Positions 7,501-15,231 of a stretch of 64,000 nt of DNA are shown one piece after another. The notes beneath the pieces were generated by a model. It saw only the letters and a program-made list of their open reading frames with translations. It made no database searches and was not told the origin of the DNA. The stretch's first letter is position 1. The number at the start of each line of letters is the position of its first letter. The translations under genes were made by a program, and so were the position numbers. This DNA comes from JAYFNU01 sp034933305 (GTDB lineage Bacteria > Bacillota > Clostridia > Oscillospirales > Ruminococcaceae): NCBI GenBank assembly GCA_034933305.1, contig JAYFNU010000003.1, positions 1 through 64,000 on the forward strand, given 5' to 3'.

Positions 7501-8170
7501 GAGCGGCTCCGCGCTCGGCGCCGGCAACATCGTCACAGGCAACGCGGTCTACAGAGCGGCATACGCCCCGGCCGAGCCCGTGACGACCCGGTACACCGTC
7601 CGCTTCGAGGATTACGACGGCACGCTCATCAGCGAAACGACCTATGCGCTCGGCGACACGGCGGCCTATCCGGCCGACCCGTCGAGGGACGGCTACACCT
7701 TCTCCGACTGGACGCTCTACGGCGGCATCGCGCTCGGCGGCGGCAACATCGTCCGCGGCGACGTGATCTACCGCGCGGCCTACACCAAGGCCGGCGATCT
7801 CGTCGAGATCACCGACAACGGCACGCCGCTCGCTTCGTCCCCGGCGTGGGCGCTGCTCAACCTCATTCTCACCGTCGGCACGGGCCTCACCTCCATCGCG
7901 CTGCTCGTCAACTACTTCGGCAAGCGCGAGGATGAGGACAAGCGCAAGAGCACCCGCAGGAAGGGCGGCCTGCGCCTGTCGAGCCTGATCCCGGCTGTCG
8001 GCGCGGTCATCGCCTTCATCCTCACCGAGAACATGCGCAACCCGATGGTCTTCACCGACAAGTGGACGCTGCTCATGGTCGCCATCGCGGCCGTCCAGGC
8101 CGTCGTCGCGGTCCTCTGCAAAAAGGGCGAGGACAAGAACGACAGCAAGACGACGCCCGTCAAGGCGTAA
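4580..8170 (+). CDS. Large cell-surface protein with InlB B-repeats, MucBP-like 72-aa repeats and C-terminal membrane anchor
   Basis: The 1,196-residue product has a signal peptide (1-25, cleaved near MTYA/ED) and a Glu/Pro/Ala-rich linker (26-85). InlB B-repeat/Flg_new units occupy about 187-259 (LSYDANGG to LYAQWK) and 427-495. Five 72-residue MucBP-like repeats in the order A-B-B-A-A cover 502-861, with a divergent sixth at 862-930. Two further InlB-type units lie at about 932-995 and 1004-1068. The C-terminus has no LPXTG; it has three hydrophobic segments (about 1089-1112, 1134-1151, 1162-1180) with WALLNLIL and LIPAVGAVIAFILTENM, ending in a short lysine-rich tail. I recall a similar three-helix ending in other gut Clostridia surface proteins. 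The likely role is adhesion or a surface layer. The ribosome binding site AGAGGG lies just before ATG 4580, and a terminator follows. Confidence 0.85.
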   Translation: MFKKVQSIALVAALIISLFSGMTYAEDTLPQEQTGEQTVEAAPEAEAVKEEETVLPEAETPEAAQPAEEAAGEQSGEQPEMPMMMSSAAPLLAAGRHKNTSIHVYGIPEGASAVSVTVKGTAQAAQKQGGKWTLSDAGEFVTDDITLVTITWANGTSTGVTEFTLGTEGGGTVKVTVSGVSEPVTTYQLSYDANGGSGSMAAVTANAGSNVTVADNGFTAPDGKQFAGWNTKADNSGTAYAAGSTLALNGNVTLYAQWKAAPVTDDTWPVRFYLEGLSGSNHNYLFTDTWGALASYLSGGFANIGSAAGTAGMLSAKITGDSAVKSWLAANGIAAPVDMSNVAATLQSLIDKGYITANTVVTGGYTAAQVIAAPAAFEIVFTQATKNYDGLQAYYAGNHPVVSDANFPGGWQNSYHVHLTVRVKSGMYAVTYRDSMNTATVYESAAYAPASRVTLTSNVPVKTGYTFTGWFKTAACTTAASSFYIMRNTDIYAGWRINSYAYTVNYYKDSIAAANLLGSETGSAAFGSTIPYTNGNYLPAGYAAPGAVSGRTTVTADAAANVLNIVYAKDSFGYTVNYFVDGVQDATMTVTDSAEFASVVSYGTAAAPDKCPEGYELESAVADLTIGAAAADNVMNVYYVKADFGYTVNYFVDGVQDAAMTVTDSAEFASVVSYGTAAAPDKCPEGYELESAVADLTIGAAADGNVMNVYSVKADFGFTVNYFKDSIADGNLLGSETGTAVFGSDIPYTNGNYLPEGYAAPGAVSGQTTITADAAANVLNIVYAKGSFGYTVNYFKDSIADGNLLGSETGTAVFGSDIPFTNGNYLPEGYAAPGAVSGQATVTADAAANVLNIVYAKDSFAYTIEYYYNGSRNDALTEHGSAEFGSKITVYPEKSGGYVFSRVEGIPMTVSAIAEQNVIRVYYVSAPVPVSYTVTYLTYNGNVVSTGSYGLGGVVSVPAGPARANYNFLGWALESGSALGAGNIVTGNAVYRAAYAPAEPVTTRYTVRFEDYDGTLISETTYALGDTAAYPADPSRDGYTFSDWTLYGGIALGGGNIVRGDVIYRAAYTKAGDLVEITDNGTPLASSPAWALLNLILTVGTGLTSIALLVNYFGKREDEDKRKSTRRKGGLRLSSLIPAVGAVIAFILTENMRNPMVFTDKWTLLMVAIAAVQAVVAVLCKKGEDKNDSKTTPVKA
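6083..7162 (+). repeat. Five tandem 216-bp repeats (A-B-B-A-A) in the surface protein gene
   Basis: Units begin at 6083, 6299, 6515, 6731 and 6947, each exactly 216 bp (72 codons). Units 2 and 3 differ at only a handful of bases, as do units 4 and 5. Types A and B share only the first ~6 residues (YTVNYF). The near identity at DNA level points to recent duplication or gene conversion. Confidence 0.9.
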
Positions 8171-8186
8171 CGGCACAGAGCAATGA

Positions 8187-8217
8187 AAAAGCGGACTCCG
8201 AAAGGAGTCCGCTTTTC
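8187..8217 (+). terminator. Terminator of the surface-protein operon
   Basis: A 13-bp stem (AAAAGCGGACTCC/GGAGTCCGCTTTT) with a GAAA loop, 16 bases after the stop codon. Confidence 0.85.
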
Positions 8218-8262
8218 TGTCGGCCGCAGGTTGGCGGGGCGGCTCCCCGCGCGGGACAAGGT

Positions 8263-8712
8263 CTACCGCAGCCGCTCGAGCAGCCCGCGGCAGCCTTTGT
8301 CGATGTCGTGCCAGGCCGCCTCGAAATCGCGCGTGAACCACGGGTCGGGGATGTCGCCCGCGCGATCCGTGAAATCCATCAGCAGGTAGATCTTTTCCTC
8401 GGCTTTCTCGCCGCAGATGCGCCGGATGTCGGCGATGTTCTGACAATCCATGCCGACGAGCAGGTCGTACCGGCTGCGGTCCGCGGCGCAGAGCTGGCGC
8501 GCCGCCCGCGGGGGGCAGGGAACGCCGTGGGCGCGCAGCGCGGCGCGCGCCGGCGGATAGACCGGGTTGCCGAGCTCGTCGGTGTGCGTCGCCGCCGAGG
8601 CGATCTCGAACTCGTCGGACAGCCCCGCCTCGCGCACGAGTTCCTTCATGATGTATTCGGCCATGGGGCTGCGGCAGATGTTGCCGTGACAGATGAACAG
8701 GATGCGGTGCAT
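8263..8712 (-). CDS. Low-molecular-weight protein tyrosine phosphatase
   Basis: The 149-residue protein begins MHRILFICHGNICRSPMAE. The Cys8-X5-Arg14 P-loop of the low-molecular-weight PTPase family follows the first strand, and the general-acid Asp sits in the late DPWFT motif near residue 120. It is cytoplasmic and of normal family length. In Firmicutes such enzymes remove phosphate from protein tyrosine or arginine. CHGNIC, with Ile at the position that favours arginine phosphate in some family members (which carry Thr), leans towards a tyrosine phosphatase, though this is weak. No neighbour shares its strand closely, so it is probably a single-gene unit. Confidence 0.9.
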   Translation of the reverse strand: MHRILFICHGNICRSPMAEYIMKELVREAGLSDEFEIASAATHTDELGNPVYPPARAALRAHGVPCPPRAARQLCAADRSRYDLLVGMDCQNIADIRRICGEKAEEKIYLLMDFTDRAGDIPDPWFTRDFEAAWHDIDKGCRGLLERLR

Positions 8713-8814
8713 AGCGTGCTGCTCCTTGTGAAAAAATCATCCGCGCTTTCGCTCGGTTGGAAACAGCATACCATAAAGCCGCCGCGCCGCGCAATCGCGC
8801 TGCGCGATGCGGAC

Positions 8815-8849
8815 AAAAAAAGTCCCCATGCAACCGCATGAGGACTTTT
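8815..8849 (-). terminator. Terminator of tRNA-Val
   Basis: An inverted repeat (AAAAAGTCC...GGACTTTTT, with an inner ATGC/GCAT stem) lies directly after the tRNA 3' end on the minus strand. Confidence 0.75.
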
Positions 8850-8925
8850 TGGTGGACGTTAAGGAACTCGAATCCCTGACCCTTCGCACGTCAAGCGAAT
8901 GCTCTACCAGCTGAGCTAAACGTCC
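8850..8925 (-). tRNA. tRNA-Val (GAC)
   Basis: Minus-strand cloverleaf with acceptor GGACGTT/AACGTCC, D-arm AGCTCAGCTGGTAGAGC, anticodon GAC, T-arm GGGATTCGAGTTCC, discriminator A and encoded CCA. Reads GUC and GUU. Confidence 0.96.
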
Positions 8926-8949
8926 ATATATTTTGTGTGAGCAAGTGTT

Positions 8950-8978
8950 ATTATAGTATAAAATCCGGATGAATGCAA
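8950..8978 (-). promoter_or_regulatory. Promoter of tRNA-Val
   Basis: On the minus strand TTGCAT (8973-8978), a 17-base spacer and TATAAT (8950-8955) stand about 25 bases before the mature 5' end. Confidence 0.7.
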
Positions 8979-9035
8979 GCCCCGCGCGGCAAAAAGTTCG
9001 GCGGATTTTCGCGCGCCCGGACGGCAAAATGAAAA

Positions 9036-9064
9036 TTGATTCCCCCCGGCGTTTATGCTATACT
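9036..9064 (+). promoter_or_regulatory. Promoter of the ruvCAB-glmM operon
   Basis: TTGATT (9036-9041), a 17-base spacer and TATACT (9059-9064), about 30 bases before ruvC. It faces away from the tRNA-Val promoter. Confidence 0.65.
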
Positions 9065-9094
9065 TTACTAATTAAAGTGGTGAGGTGTGCCGTG

Positions 9095-9607
9095 ATGAGG
9101 ATCGTGGGGATCGACCCCGGGTATGCGATCGTGGGGTTCGGCGTCGTCGATTACGCGAACAACGCCTTTCGCATGTGCGAATACGGCGCCGTCACGACCG
9201 AGGCGCACACGCCCTTCGACCGGCGCCTGCTCGAGATCGACGCCGGCCTCGCCGCGCTGCTCGCGCGCGCGAAGCCCGACGCGCTCGCCATCGAGAAGCT
9301 CTACTTCAATTCCAACCAGAAGACGGCCATCGACGTCGCGCAGGCGCGCGGCGTCTGCGTGCTCGCGGCGGTCAAGGCGGGCGTGCCGGTGTTTGAATAT
9401 ACGCCGCTGCAGGTCAAGATGTCCGTCGTCGGCTACGGCCGCGCGGAGAAAAAGCAGGTCATGGAGATGACCCGCATCATGCTCGGCCTCGAGAAGGTCC
9501 CGAAGCCGGACGACGCGGCCGACGCCCTCGCCATCGCCATCTGTCACGCCCACAGCGCCGTCTCGCGCATGGGGAATCTATATTTGCAGAACCGCGGGAG
9601 ATACTGA
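9095..9607 (+). CDS. ruvC: Holliday junction resolvase RuvC
   Basis: RuvC is the dimeric endonuclease that cuts Holliday junctions together with RuvAB. The 170-residue product has the four acidic catalytic positions: Asp in MRIVGIDPG, Glu in AIEKLYF, and two Asp in the KPDDAADALA block. I chose ATG 9095, behind GAGGTG at 9082-9087; the immediately preceding GTG 9092 is a possible alternative, and longer frames upstream lack homology. It is first in a tight ruvC-ruvA-ruvB order, with one base between its stop and ruvA. Confidence 0.95.
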   Translation: MRIVGIDPGYAIVGFGVVDYANNAFRMCEYGAVTTEAHTPFDRRLLEIDAGLAALLARAKPDALAIEKLYFNSNQKTAIDVAQARGVCVLAAVKAGVPVFEYTPLQVKMSVVGYGRAEKKQVMEMTRIMLGLEKVPKPDDAADALAIAICHAHSAVSRMGNLYLQNRGRY

Positions 9608-9608
9608 T

Positions 9609-10211
9609 ATGATCTACAGCCTCAGGGGAACGCTCTTGAAGAAGACGACGGACAGCGCCGTGATCTCGTGCGGCGGCGTCGGCTTTTTTGTCATGATCCC
9701 GACGAGCGTTTACGCCGAGCTGCCCGAGACGGGCAAAACGGCCTCGCTCTACACCTACCTCAACGTGAAGGAAGACGGCCTCGAGCTGTACGGCTTCGCG
9801 GACGAAGCGCAGCAGCAGACCTTCCGCACGCTGCTGTCGGTGTCGGGCGTCGGCCCGCGCGTCGCGCTGTCGGTGCTGTCGGTCTACGACCCGCAGCGCG
9901 TCGCGCTGAGCGTCGCGGCGGGCGACCACAAGGCTTTCACGGCCTGCGCGGGCGTCGGCCCGAAGCTTGCGCAGCGCATCGTGCTCGAGCTGAAGGATAA
10001 GCTCGGCGGGCTCGCGGGCGCCGATGCGGCCGCGGTTTCCGCCGCGCAGACGGCGCAGGCCGCGGGCGGCGCCTACGGCGACGCCATCGCCGCGCTCGTG
10101 TCGCTCGGCTACGGCCAGAGCGAGGCGGCCGCCGCGGTCTCCTCCTTCGCGCCCGAGATGCGCGCCGAGGACATGATCGCCGCGGCGCTCAGAAGCTTCG
10201 GGGGGAGATAA
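9609..10211 (+). CDS. ruvA: Holliday junction DNA helicase subunit RuvA
   Basis: The 200-residue product begins MIYSLRGTLL, the usual RuvA oligonucleotide-binding-fold start. The tandem helix-hairpin-helix motifs are visible as LLSVSGVGPRVALSVL (around 75-90) and FTACAGVGPKLAQRIVLELKDK (around 105-125). After an Ala/Gly linker the C-terminal domain that contacts RuvB ends at AALRSFGGR. RuvA tetramers hold the junction and load RuvB. It starts one base after the ruvC stop and ends three bases before ruvB. Confidence 0.95.
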   Translation: MIYSLRGTLLKKTTDSAVISCGGVGFFVMIPTSVYAELPETGKTASLYTYLNVKEDGLELYGFADEAQQQTFRTLLSVSGVGPRVALSVLSVYDPQRVALSVAAGDHKAFTACAGVGPKLAQRIVLELKDKLGGLAGADAAAVSAAQTAQAAGGAYGDAIAALVSLGYGQSEAAAAVSSFAPEMRAEDMIAAALRSFGGR

Positions 10212-10214
10212 GCC

Positions 10215-11270
10215 ATGTACGACGAAGAAAACGAATACGGATTTGAGAACCGCATGGTCGAGCCGGGCGCGCTCGCGGAGGACGCGGAGAACGAGAATTC
10301 GCTGCGCCCGAAGACCCTCGGGGAATACATCGGCCAGGAACAGGTCAAGGACAACCTTTCCGTTTACATGCAGGCGGCAAAGGGCAGGGGAGAACCTCTC
10401 GACCATCTGCTGCTGTACGGCCCGCCAGGCCTCGGCAAGACGACGCTCGCGGGCATCGTCGCGCACGAGATGGGCGTCAACATCCGCGTGACGAGCGGCC
10501 CCGCCATCGAGAAGCCGGGCGACCTCGCCGCGCTGCTGACCAATCTCGCGCCCGGCGACATCCTGTTCATCGATGAGATCCACCGCCTGTCGCGCGCGGT
10601 CGAAGAGGTGCTGTACCCGGCGCTCGAGGATTTCGCGCTCGACATCATCATCGGCAAGGGCCCCTCCGCGCGGTCCATCCGCATCAACCTGCCGCATTTC
10701 ACGCTCATCGGCGCGACGACGCGCGCGGGGCAGCTGACCTCGCCGCTTCGCGACCGCTTCGGCGTCATCCTCAAGCTCGAGCTCTATACGCCCGCCGAGA
10801 TCTCGCAGATCGTCGTGCGCTCGGCGCAGATCCTCGACGTGCGCTGCGACGCGGCGGGCGCCGCGGAGATCGCGCGCCGTTCGCGCGGCACGCCGCGCGT
10901 CGCGAACCGCCTGCTCAAGCGCGTGCGCGACTATGCGCAGGTTCTCGGCGACGGCACCATCACCGAGTCCGTCGCGGCCGACGCGCTGTCCCGCATGGAC
11001 ATCGACGCGCTGGGCCTCGACAACATCGACCGCCGCCTTATGCGTGCGATCATCGACAATTATGCCGGCGGGCCCGTCGGCATCGAGACGCTCGCCGCCA
11101 TGCTCGGCGAGGAGGCGGTGACGCTCGAGGATGTCTGCGAGCCGTATCTCATGCAGATCGGCTTCCTGTCGCGGACCCAGCGCGGGCGCTGCGTCACGCG
11201 CGCCGCCTACAGGCACCTCGGCGTTGCGCCGCCGGCCGGCGCCGACGAAGCGCAGCAGACCCTTTACTGA
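10215..11270 (+). CDS. ruvB: Holliday junction branch-migration ATPase RuvB
   Basis: This 351-residue AAA+ motor drives branch migration with RuvA. The Walker A GPPGLGKT (near residue 70), Walker B LFIDEIHRL and sensor 1 TLIGATTRAG are intact. The C-terminal winged helix that touches DNA ends in GFLSRTQRGR. The protein has a slightly long acidic N-terminus (YDEENEYGFENRMVEP). It starts three bases after ruvA. Confidence 0.96.
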   Translation: MYDEENEYGFENRMVEPGALAEDAENENSLRPKTLGEYIGQEQVKDNLSVYMQAAKGRGEPLDHLLLYGPPGLGKTTLAGIVAHEMGVNIRVTSGPAIEKPGDLAALLTNLAPGDILFIDEIHRLSRAVEEVLYPALEDFALDIIIGKGPSARSIRINLPHFTLIGATTRAGQLTSPLRDRFGVILKLELYTPAEISQIVVRSAQILDVRCDAAGAAEIARRSRGTPRVANRLLKRVRDYAQVLGDGTITESVAADALSRMDIDALGLDNIDRRLMRAIIDNYAGGPVGIETLAAMLGEEAVTLEDVCEPYLMQIGFLSRTQRGRCVTRAAYRHLGVAPPAGADEAQQTLY

Positions 11271-11307
11271 TATCTAAAATTTATATACACACCAAGGAGA
11301 GCATTTT

Positions 11308-12657
11308 ATGGGAAGACTTTTCGGAACAGACGGCGTGCGCGGCGTGGCGAACACGGAACTCAGCTGTGAACTCGCGATGGACATCGGCCGCGCGGCGGCG
11401 TACGTGCTGACGAAGGAAACGGCCCACAAGGCGAAGATCGTCATCGGCAGGGACACCCGCGTGTCGGGCGACATGCTCGAGAACGCGCTCGTCGCGGGCA
11501 TCTGCTCGGTCGGCGCGGACGCGGTGCTGCTCGGCGTCATCCCGACGCCCGCGGTCGCCTATCTTGTGAAGAAATACAACGCCGACGCCGGCGTCGTCAT
11601 CTCGGCGTCGCACAACCCCGTCGAATTCAACGGCATCAAGATCTTCAACGGCGACGGCTTTAAGCTCGCCGACGCCATCGAGGACGAGATCGAGACCTAT
11701 ATCCTCGAGAAGAAGGACGCGATCGAGCGCAAGACGCACGGCGACATCGGCAGCGTCACGCGCTGCGAGACGGCGGTGCGCGATTACGTCGACCACATCG
11801 AGAAATGCGTCGACGGCGATCTGCGGGGCGTCCGCGTCGCGATCGACTGCGCGAACGGCGCGTCGAGCGAGCCGGCGAAGCTGCTGTTCACAGAGCTCGG
11901 CGCCGACTGCACGTTCGTCGCGAACGAGCCCGACGGGCGCAACATCAACGCCGGCGTCGGCTCCACCCATCTCGACAATCTGCGCGCGGCGGTCAGGGCC
12001 TGCGGCGCGCAAATCGGCATCGCCTTCGACGGCGACGCCGACCGGTGCCTCGCCGTCGACGAAAACGGCGGGGAGATCGACGGCGACATGATCATCGCCA
12101 TCTTCGCGAAGGCCCTCAAGGCGCAGGGAAAGCTCGCGAAGGACACCGCCGTCGTGACGGTCATGACCAATCTCGGCTTTATGGATTTCTGCAAAAAGTA
12201 CGGCATCAGCGCCGTGCGCACCGCCGTCGGCGACCGCTATGTGCTCGAGGAGATGCAGCGCAGCGGCTACTGCATCGGCGGCGAGCAGAGCGGGCACATC
12301 ATCCTGCTCGAGTATGCGACGACGGGGGACGGCGAGATGACGGCCGCGATGCTGCTCAAGGTGCTCAAGGCCTCGGGCGGCAGGGCGTCCGATCTCGCGA
12401 AGGAGATCGAGCGCTATCCGCAGACGCTCGTCAATGTGCGCACGACGCCAGAGGGCAAGAAAAAATTCAAAGAGGACGAAGAGCTGCAGGGCTTCATCGA
12501 AGCCGCGCAGCAGGAGCTGTTCGACACGGGCCGCGTGCTCGTGCGCGTCAGCGGCACCGAGCCGCTCATCCGCATCATGGTGGAGGGGCGCGACGAGGCG
12601 CTCATCAACAAAGTGGCGAAGGACCTCGAATCGAAGGTCAACGAAAGGATCAACTGA
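11308..12657 (+). CDS. glmM: Phosphoglucosamine mutase
   Basis: GlmM converts glucosamine-6-phosphate to glucosamine-1-phosphate for peptidoglycan and UDP-GlcNAc synthesis. The 449-residue product starts MGRLFGTDGVRGVAN and carries the phosphoserine loop ISASHNP near residue 98. The magnesium loop DGDADRC, the sugar-binding GGEQSGHI loop and the C-terminal phosphate-binding RVSGTEPLIRIMVEG are also present. A good ribosome binding site (AAGGAGAG) precedes ATG 11308, 37 bases after ruvB. Its stop overlaps the next start by one base. Confidence 0.96.
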   Translation: MGRLFGTDGVRGVANTELSCELAMDIGRAAAYVLTKETAHKAKIVIGRDTRVSGDMLENALVAGICSVGADAVLLGVIPTPAVAYLVKKYNADAGVVISASHNPVEFNGIKIFNGDGFKLADAIEDEIETYILEKKDAIERKTHGDIGSVTRCETAVRDYVDHIEKCVDGDLRGVRVAIDCANGASSEPAKLLFTELGADCTFVANEPDGRNINAGVGSTHLDNLRAAVRACGAQIGIAFDGDADRCLAVDENGGEIDGDMIIAIFAKALKAQGKLAKDTAVVTVMTNLGFMDFCKKYGISAVRTAVGDRYVLEEMQRSGYCIGGEQSGHIILLEYATTGDGEMTAAMLLKVLKASGGRASDLAKEIERYPQTLVNVRTTPEGKKKFKEDEELQGFIEAAQQELFDTGRVLVRVSGTEPLIRIMVEGRDEALINKVAKDLESKVNERIN

Positions 12658-13547
12658 TGCGCATAGCGGACGGCTGGACGGATTACGAGCTCATCGACGC
12701 GAGCGGGGGCAACCGGCTCGAGCGGTGGGGAAGCTATATCCTCGTGCGGCCCGATCCGCAGATCATCTGGGACACGCCGCGCGAGAATCCCCTGTGGGAG
12801 CGCGCCGACGCGGTCTACATGCGCGCGTCGTCCGGCGGCGGGCGCTGGGAGTACAAAAAGCGTCTGCCCGACGAATGGCGCATCGGGTGGGACGGGAAGA
12901 TAAAGCTGTACGTCACGCCGACGGGCTTCAAGCACACGGGGGTGTTCCCCGAGCAGGCCGCCAACTGGTCGGTCTATGAGAAGCTCATCGCGGCGGCGCA
13001 TCGCCCCGTGAGCGTGCTCAATCTGTTCGGCTACACGGGCGCGGCGACGGTCGCGTGCCTGCGGGCGGGGGCGTCGGTCTGCCATGTCGACGCGAGCCGG
13101 GGCATGGTCGCCGCGGCGAAGCGCAACGTCGCGCTCAACGGCCTTGCGGACGCGCCGGTGCGCTACATCGTCGACGACTGCGCAAAGTTCGTCGCGCGGG
13201 AGATCCGGCGCGGCGTGCGCTACGACGCCGTCATCATGGATCCGCCGAGCTACGGCCGCGGGCCGTCCGGCGAGATGTGGCGGCTCGAGGACAACATCTA
13301 CGCGCTCGTCGGGCAATGCCGCGAGGCGCTGTCTGAACGGCCCCTCTTCTTTACCGTCAATTCCTATACGGCGGGACTCGCGCCGTCCGTCACGGGCTAC
13401 ATCGTCTCGTCGGTCCTGCGCGGGCTCGGCGGCTCGGTGCGCTGCGACGAGATCGGCCTGCCCGTCACCCAAAGCGGCCTTGCGCTGCCCTGCGGCGGCA
13501 CGGCCATGTTCATCAGCGATGAGGTATCCTCTTGCAGAATATCATAG
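12657..13547 (+). CDS. SAM-dependent methyltransferase (RlmI/K-type C-terminal domain)
   Basis: The 296-residue product is a class I Rossmann methyltransferase. The SAM-binding motif reads VLNLFGYTGAATVACL, followed by VDASRGMVAAAKRN and the catalytic-type VIMDPPSYGRG. This arrangement matches the RlmI/RlmK-like (Methyltrans_SAM) group, whose studied members methylate cytosine or guanine in 23S rRNA. There is no PUA domain at the N-terminus, so the exact target is unknown. ATG 12657 overlaps the glmM stop (TGATG), which implies translational coupling. The 3' end overlaps ecfA1. Confidence 0.85.
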   Translation: MRIADGWTDYELIDASGGNRLERWGSYILVRPDPQIIWDTPRENPLWERADAVYMRASSGGGRWEYKKRLPDEWRIGWDGKIKLYVTPTGFKHTGVFPEQAANWSVYEKLIAAAHRPVSVLNLFGYTGAATVACLRAGASVCHVDASRGMVAAAKRNVALNGLADAPVRYIVDDCAKFVAREIRRGVRYDAVIMDPPSYGRGPSGEMWRLEDNIYALVGQCREALSERPLFFTVNSYTAGLAPSVTGYIVSSVLRGLGGSVRCDEIGLPVTQSGLALPCGGTAMFISDEVSSCRIS

Positions 13548-14368
13548 AATTCAAAAACGTATCCTTTGAATATACCGCCGGAACGAAGGTGCTCGACGAC
13601 ATCACGCTCTCCATCGGGCGCGGTGATTTCGTCGCGGTCGTCGGCGCCAACGGGAGCGGGAAATCGACGCTCGCGAAGCACATGAACGGCGTCTTCGCGC
13701 CGACGTCCGGCACCGTCCTCGTCAACGGCATCGACACCGCCGACGAGGACAGGCTGTACGACGTGCGCCGCACGGTCGGCATGGTCTTCCAGAATCCGGA
13801 CAACCAGATCGTCGCGACGATCGTCGAGGAGGACGTCGCCTTTGCGCTTGAAAACCTCGGCGTCGAGCCGTCGGAGATCCGCCGGCGCGTCGACGAGGCG
13901 ATCGAAGCGGTCGGCATGACGAAGCACAAGCTCGAGAGCCCCGCGAAGCTGTCCGGCGGCCAGAAGCAGCGCGTCGCCATCGCCGGCATCCTCGCGATGG
14001 CGCCCGACTGCATCGTGCTCGACGAGCCGACGGCCATGCTCGACCCCCGGGGGAAGAAGCGCGTCATGTCGATCGTGCAGCAGCTCAACGAGCGCGGCAT
14101 CACCGTCGTGCTCATCACGCATTTTATGGACGAGGCGGCGCTCGCGCGGCGCGTCGTCGCGCTGTCGCACGGTCGCATCGCGAAGGACGGGACGCCCCGC
14201 GAGGTCTTCGCGGACGTCGCGGGCATGCGCGCGCTTGGGCTCGACGTGCCCGTGCCGACGGAGCTGCTGCACATATTGCTGGAAAACGGCGCGCGCGTGC
14301 GCACCGACGCGGTGACGAACGAAGCGTGCGTCGAGATCCTCTGCGCGCTGCGGGGGAAAAAGAAATGA
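13532..14368 (+). CDS. ecfA1: Energy-coupling factor transporter ATPase EcfA1
   Basis: One of two ATPases that power the shared ECF module for vitamin uptake. The 278-residue product has Walker A GANGSGKST, the Q-loop VFQNPDNQIV typical of EcfA, signature LSGGQKQR, Walker B CIVLDEPTAMLD and the H-loop VLITHF. TTG 13532 is the start, preceded by GATGAGG and lying 16 bases inside the previous gene. ecfA2 follows with a 4-base overlap and then ecfT, the standard ecfA1-ecfA2-ecfT-truA order of Firmicutes. A substrate protein for it, thiT, lies 5 kb downstream. Confidence 0.95.
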   Translation: MQNIIEFKNVSFEYTAGTKVLDDITLSIGRGDFVAVVGANGSGKSTLAKHMNGVFAPTSGTVLVNGIDTADEDRLYDVRRTVGMVFQNPDNQIVATIVEEDVAFALENLGVEPSEIRRRVDEAIEAVGMTKHKLESPAKLSGGQKQRVAIAGILAMAPDCIVLDEPTAMLDPRGKKRVMSIVQQLNERGITVVLITHFMDEAALARRVVALSHGRIAKDGTPREVFADVAGMRALGLDVPVPTELLHILLENGARVRTDAVTNEACVEILCALRGKKK

Positions 14369-15231
14369 GCATACTCGAGACGAAAAATCTGACCTACGCC
14401 TACTCGAAGGGCATGCCCGACGAGAAGGTCGCGGTCGACGATATCAGCGTCGCGTTCGAAAAAGGAGAATTCGTCGGCATCATCGGCCACACGGGCTCGG
14501 GGAAGTCGACGTTCATCCAGCACCTCAACGGCCTGCTGCGGCCGACGTCCGGCCAGGTCCTTTACGACGGCGAGGACATCTGGGCGCACAAGGACCGGCT
14601 GCGCGAGCACCGCTTCAAAGTCGGCCTGGTGTTCCAGTACCCCGAGTATCAGCTCTTTGAGGAGACCATCGGGCGGGACATCGCCTTCGGCCCGCGCAAC
14701 ATGCGCCTCGACGAGGAGGAGATCACGCGCCGCGTCGGGGAGGCCTGTGATTTCGTCGGCATCCCGCGCAGCTATCTCGATCGCTCGCCGTTCGATCTGT
14801 CGGGCGGACAGAAGCGCCGCGTCGCCATCGCGGGCGTGCTCGCGATGGACCCCGAGGTGCTCATCCTCGACGAGCCGACGGCGGGCCTCGACCCGGCGGG
14901 GCGCGAGGAGATCCTGTCCGAGATCAAGGCCTATCACAAGCAGCGGGGAACGACGGTGCTGCTCGTGTCGCACTCGATGGAGGACATCGCGAAGCACGCG
15001 TCGAAGGTCATGGTCATCAACGAGGCGAAGCTGTACTGCTACGCCCCGACGGACGAGGTCTTCGAGCGCGCCGAGGAGCTGCAGTCGCTCGGCCTCGACA
15101 TCCCCGCGGCGACGGCCATCGTGCTCGAGCTGCGCCGGCGCGGCTGGGATCTGCCGAAAAACATCTACACGGCGAAATATGCCGCGAAGATGATCCTTCC
15201 CCTGCTCGGAAAGGGGGAAGAGGAATGCTGA
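14365..15231 (+). CDS. ecfA2: Energy-coupling factor transporter ATPase EcfA2
   Basis: The 288-residue partner ATPase begins MSILETKNLTYAYSKG. It carries Walker A GHTGSGKST, Q-loop VFQYPEYQLFEETI (the EcfA2 hallmark is the YPEYQLF block), signature LSGGQKRR, Walker B VLILDEPTAGLDP and H-loop LLVSHSM. ATG 14365 overlaps the ecfA1 stop (ATGA), and the 3' end overlaps ecfT by seven bases, so the three are translated as a unit. Confidence 0.95.
   Translation: MSILETKNLTYAYSKGMPDEKVAVDDISVAFEKGEFVGIIGHTGSGKSTFIQHLNGLLRPTSGQVLYDGEDIWAHKDRLREHRFKVGLVFQYPEYQLFEETIGRDIAFGPRNMRLDEEEITRRVGEACDFVGIPRSYLDRSPFDLSGGQKRRVAIAGVLAMDPEVLILDEPTAGLDPAGREEILSEIKAYHKQRGTTVLLVSHSMEDIAKHASKVMVINEAKLYCYAPTDEVFERAEELQSLGLDIPAATAIVLELRRRGWDLPKNIYTAKYAAKMILPLLGKGEEEC

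Noticed and set aside
4526..8839. A 1,437-codon open frame on the minus strand opposite the surface-protein gene
   Set aside because: It is a shadow of GC-rich codon use: its translation is Arg/Ala/Val/Asp-rich low-complexity sequence following the repeats of the plus strand, and it also crosses the tyrosine phosphatase gene.
8969..9094. A 42-residue N-terminal extension of RuvC
   Set aside because: RuvC homology starts at MRIVGIDPG; the extension covers the promoter and has no family similarity.
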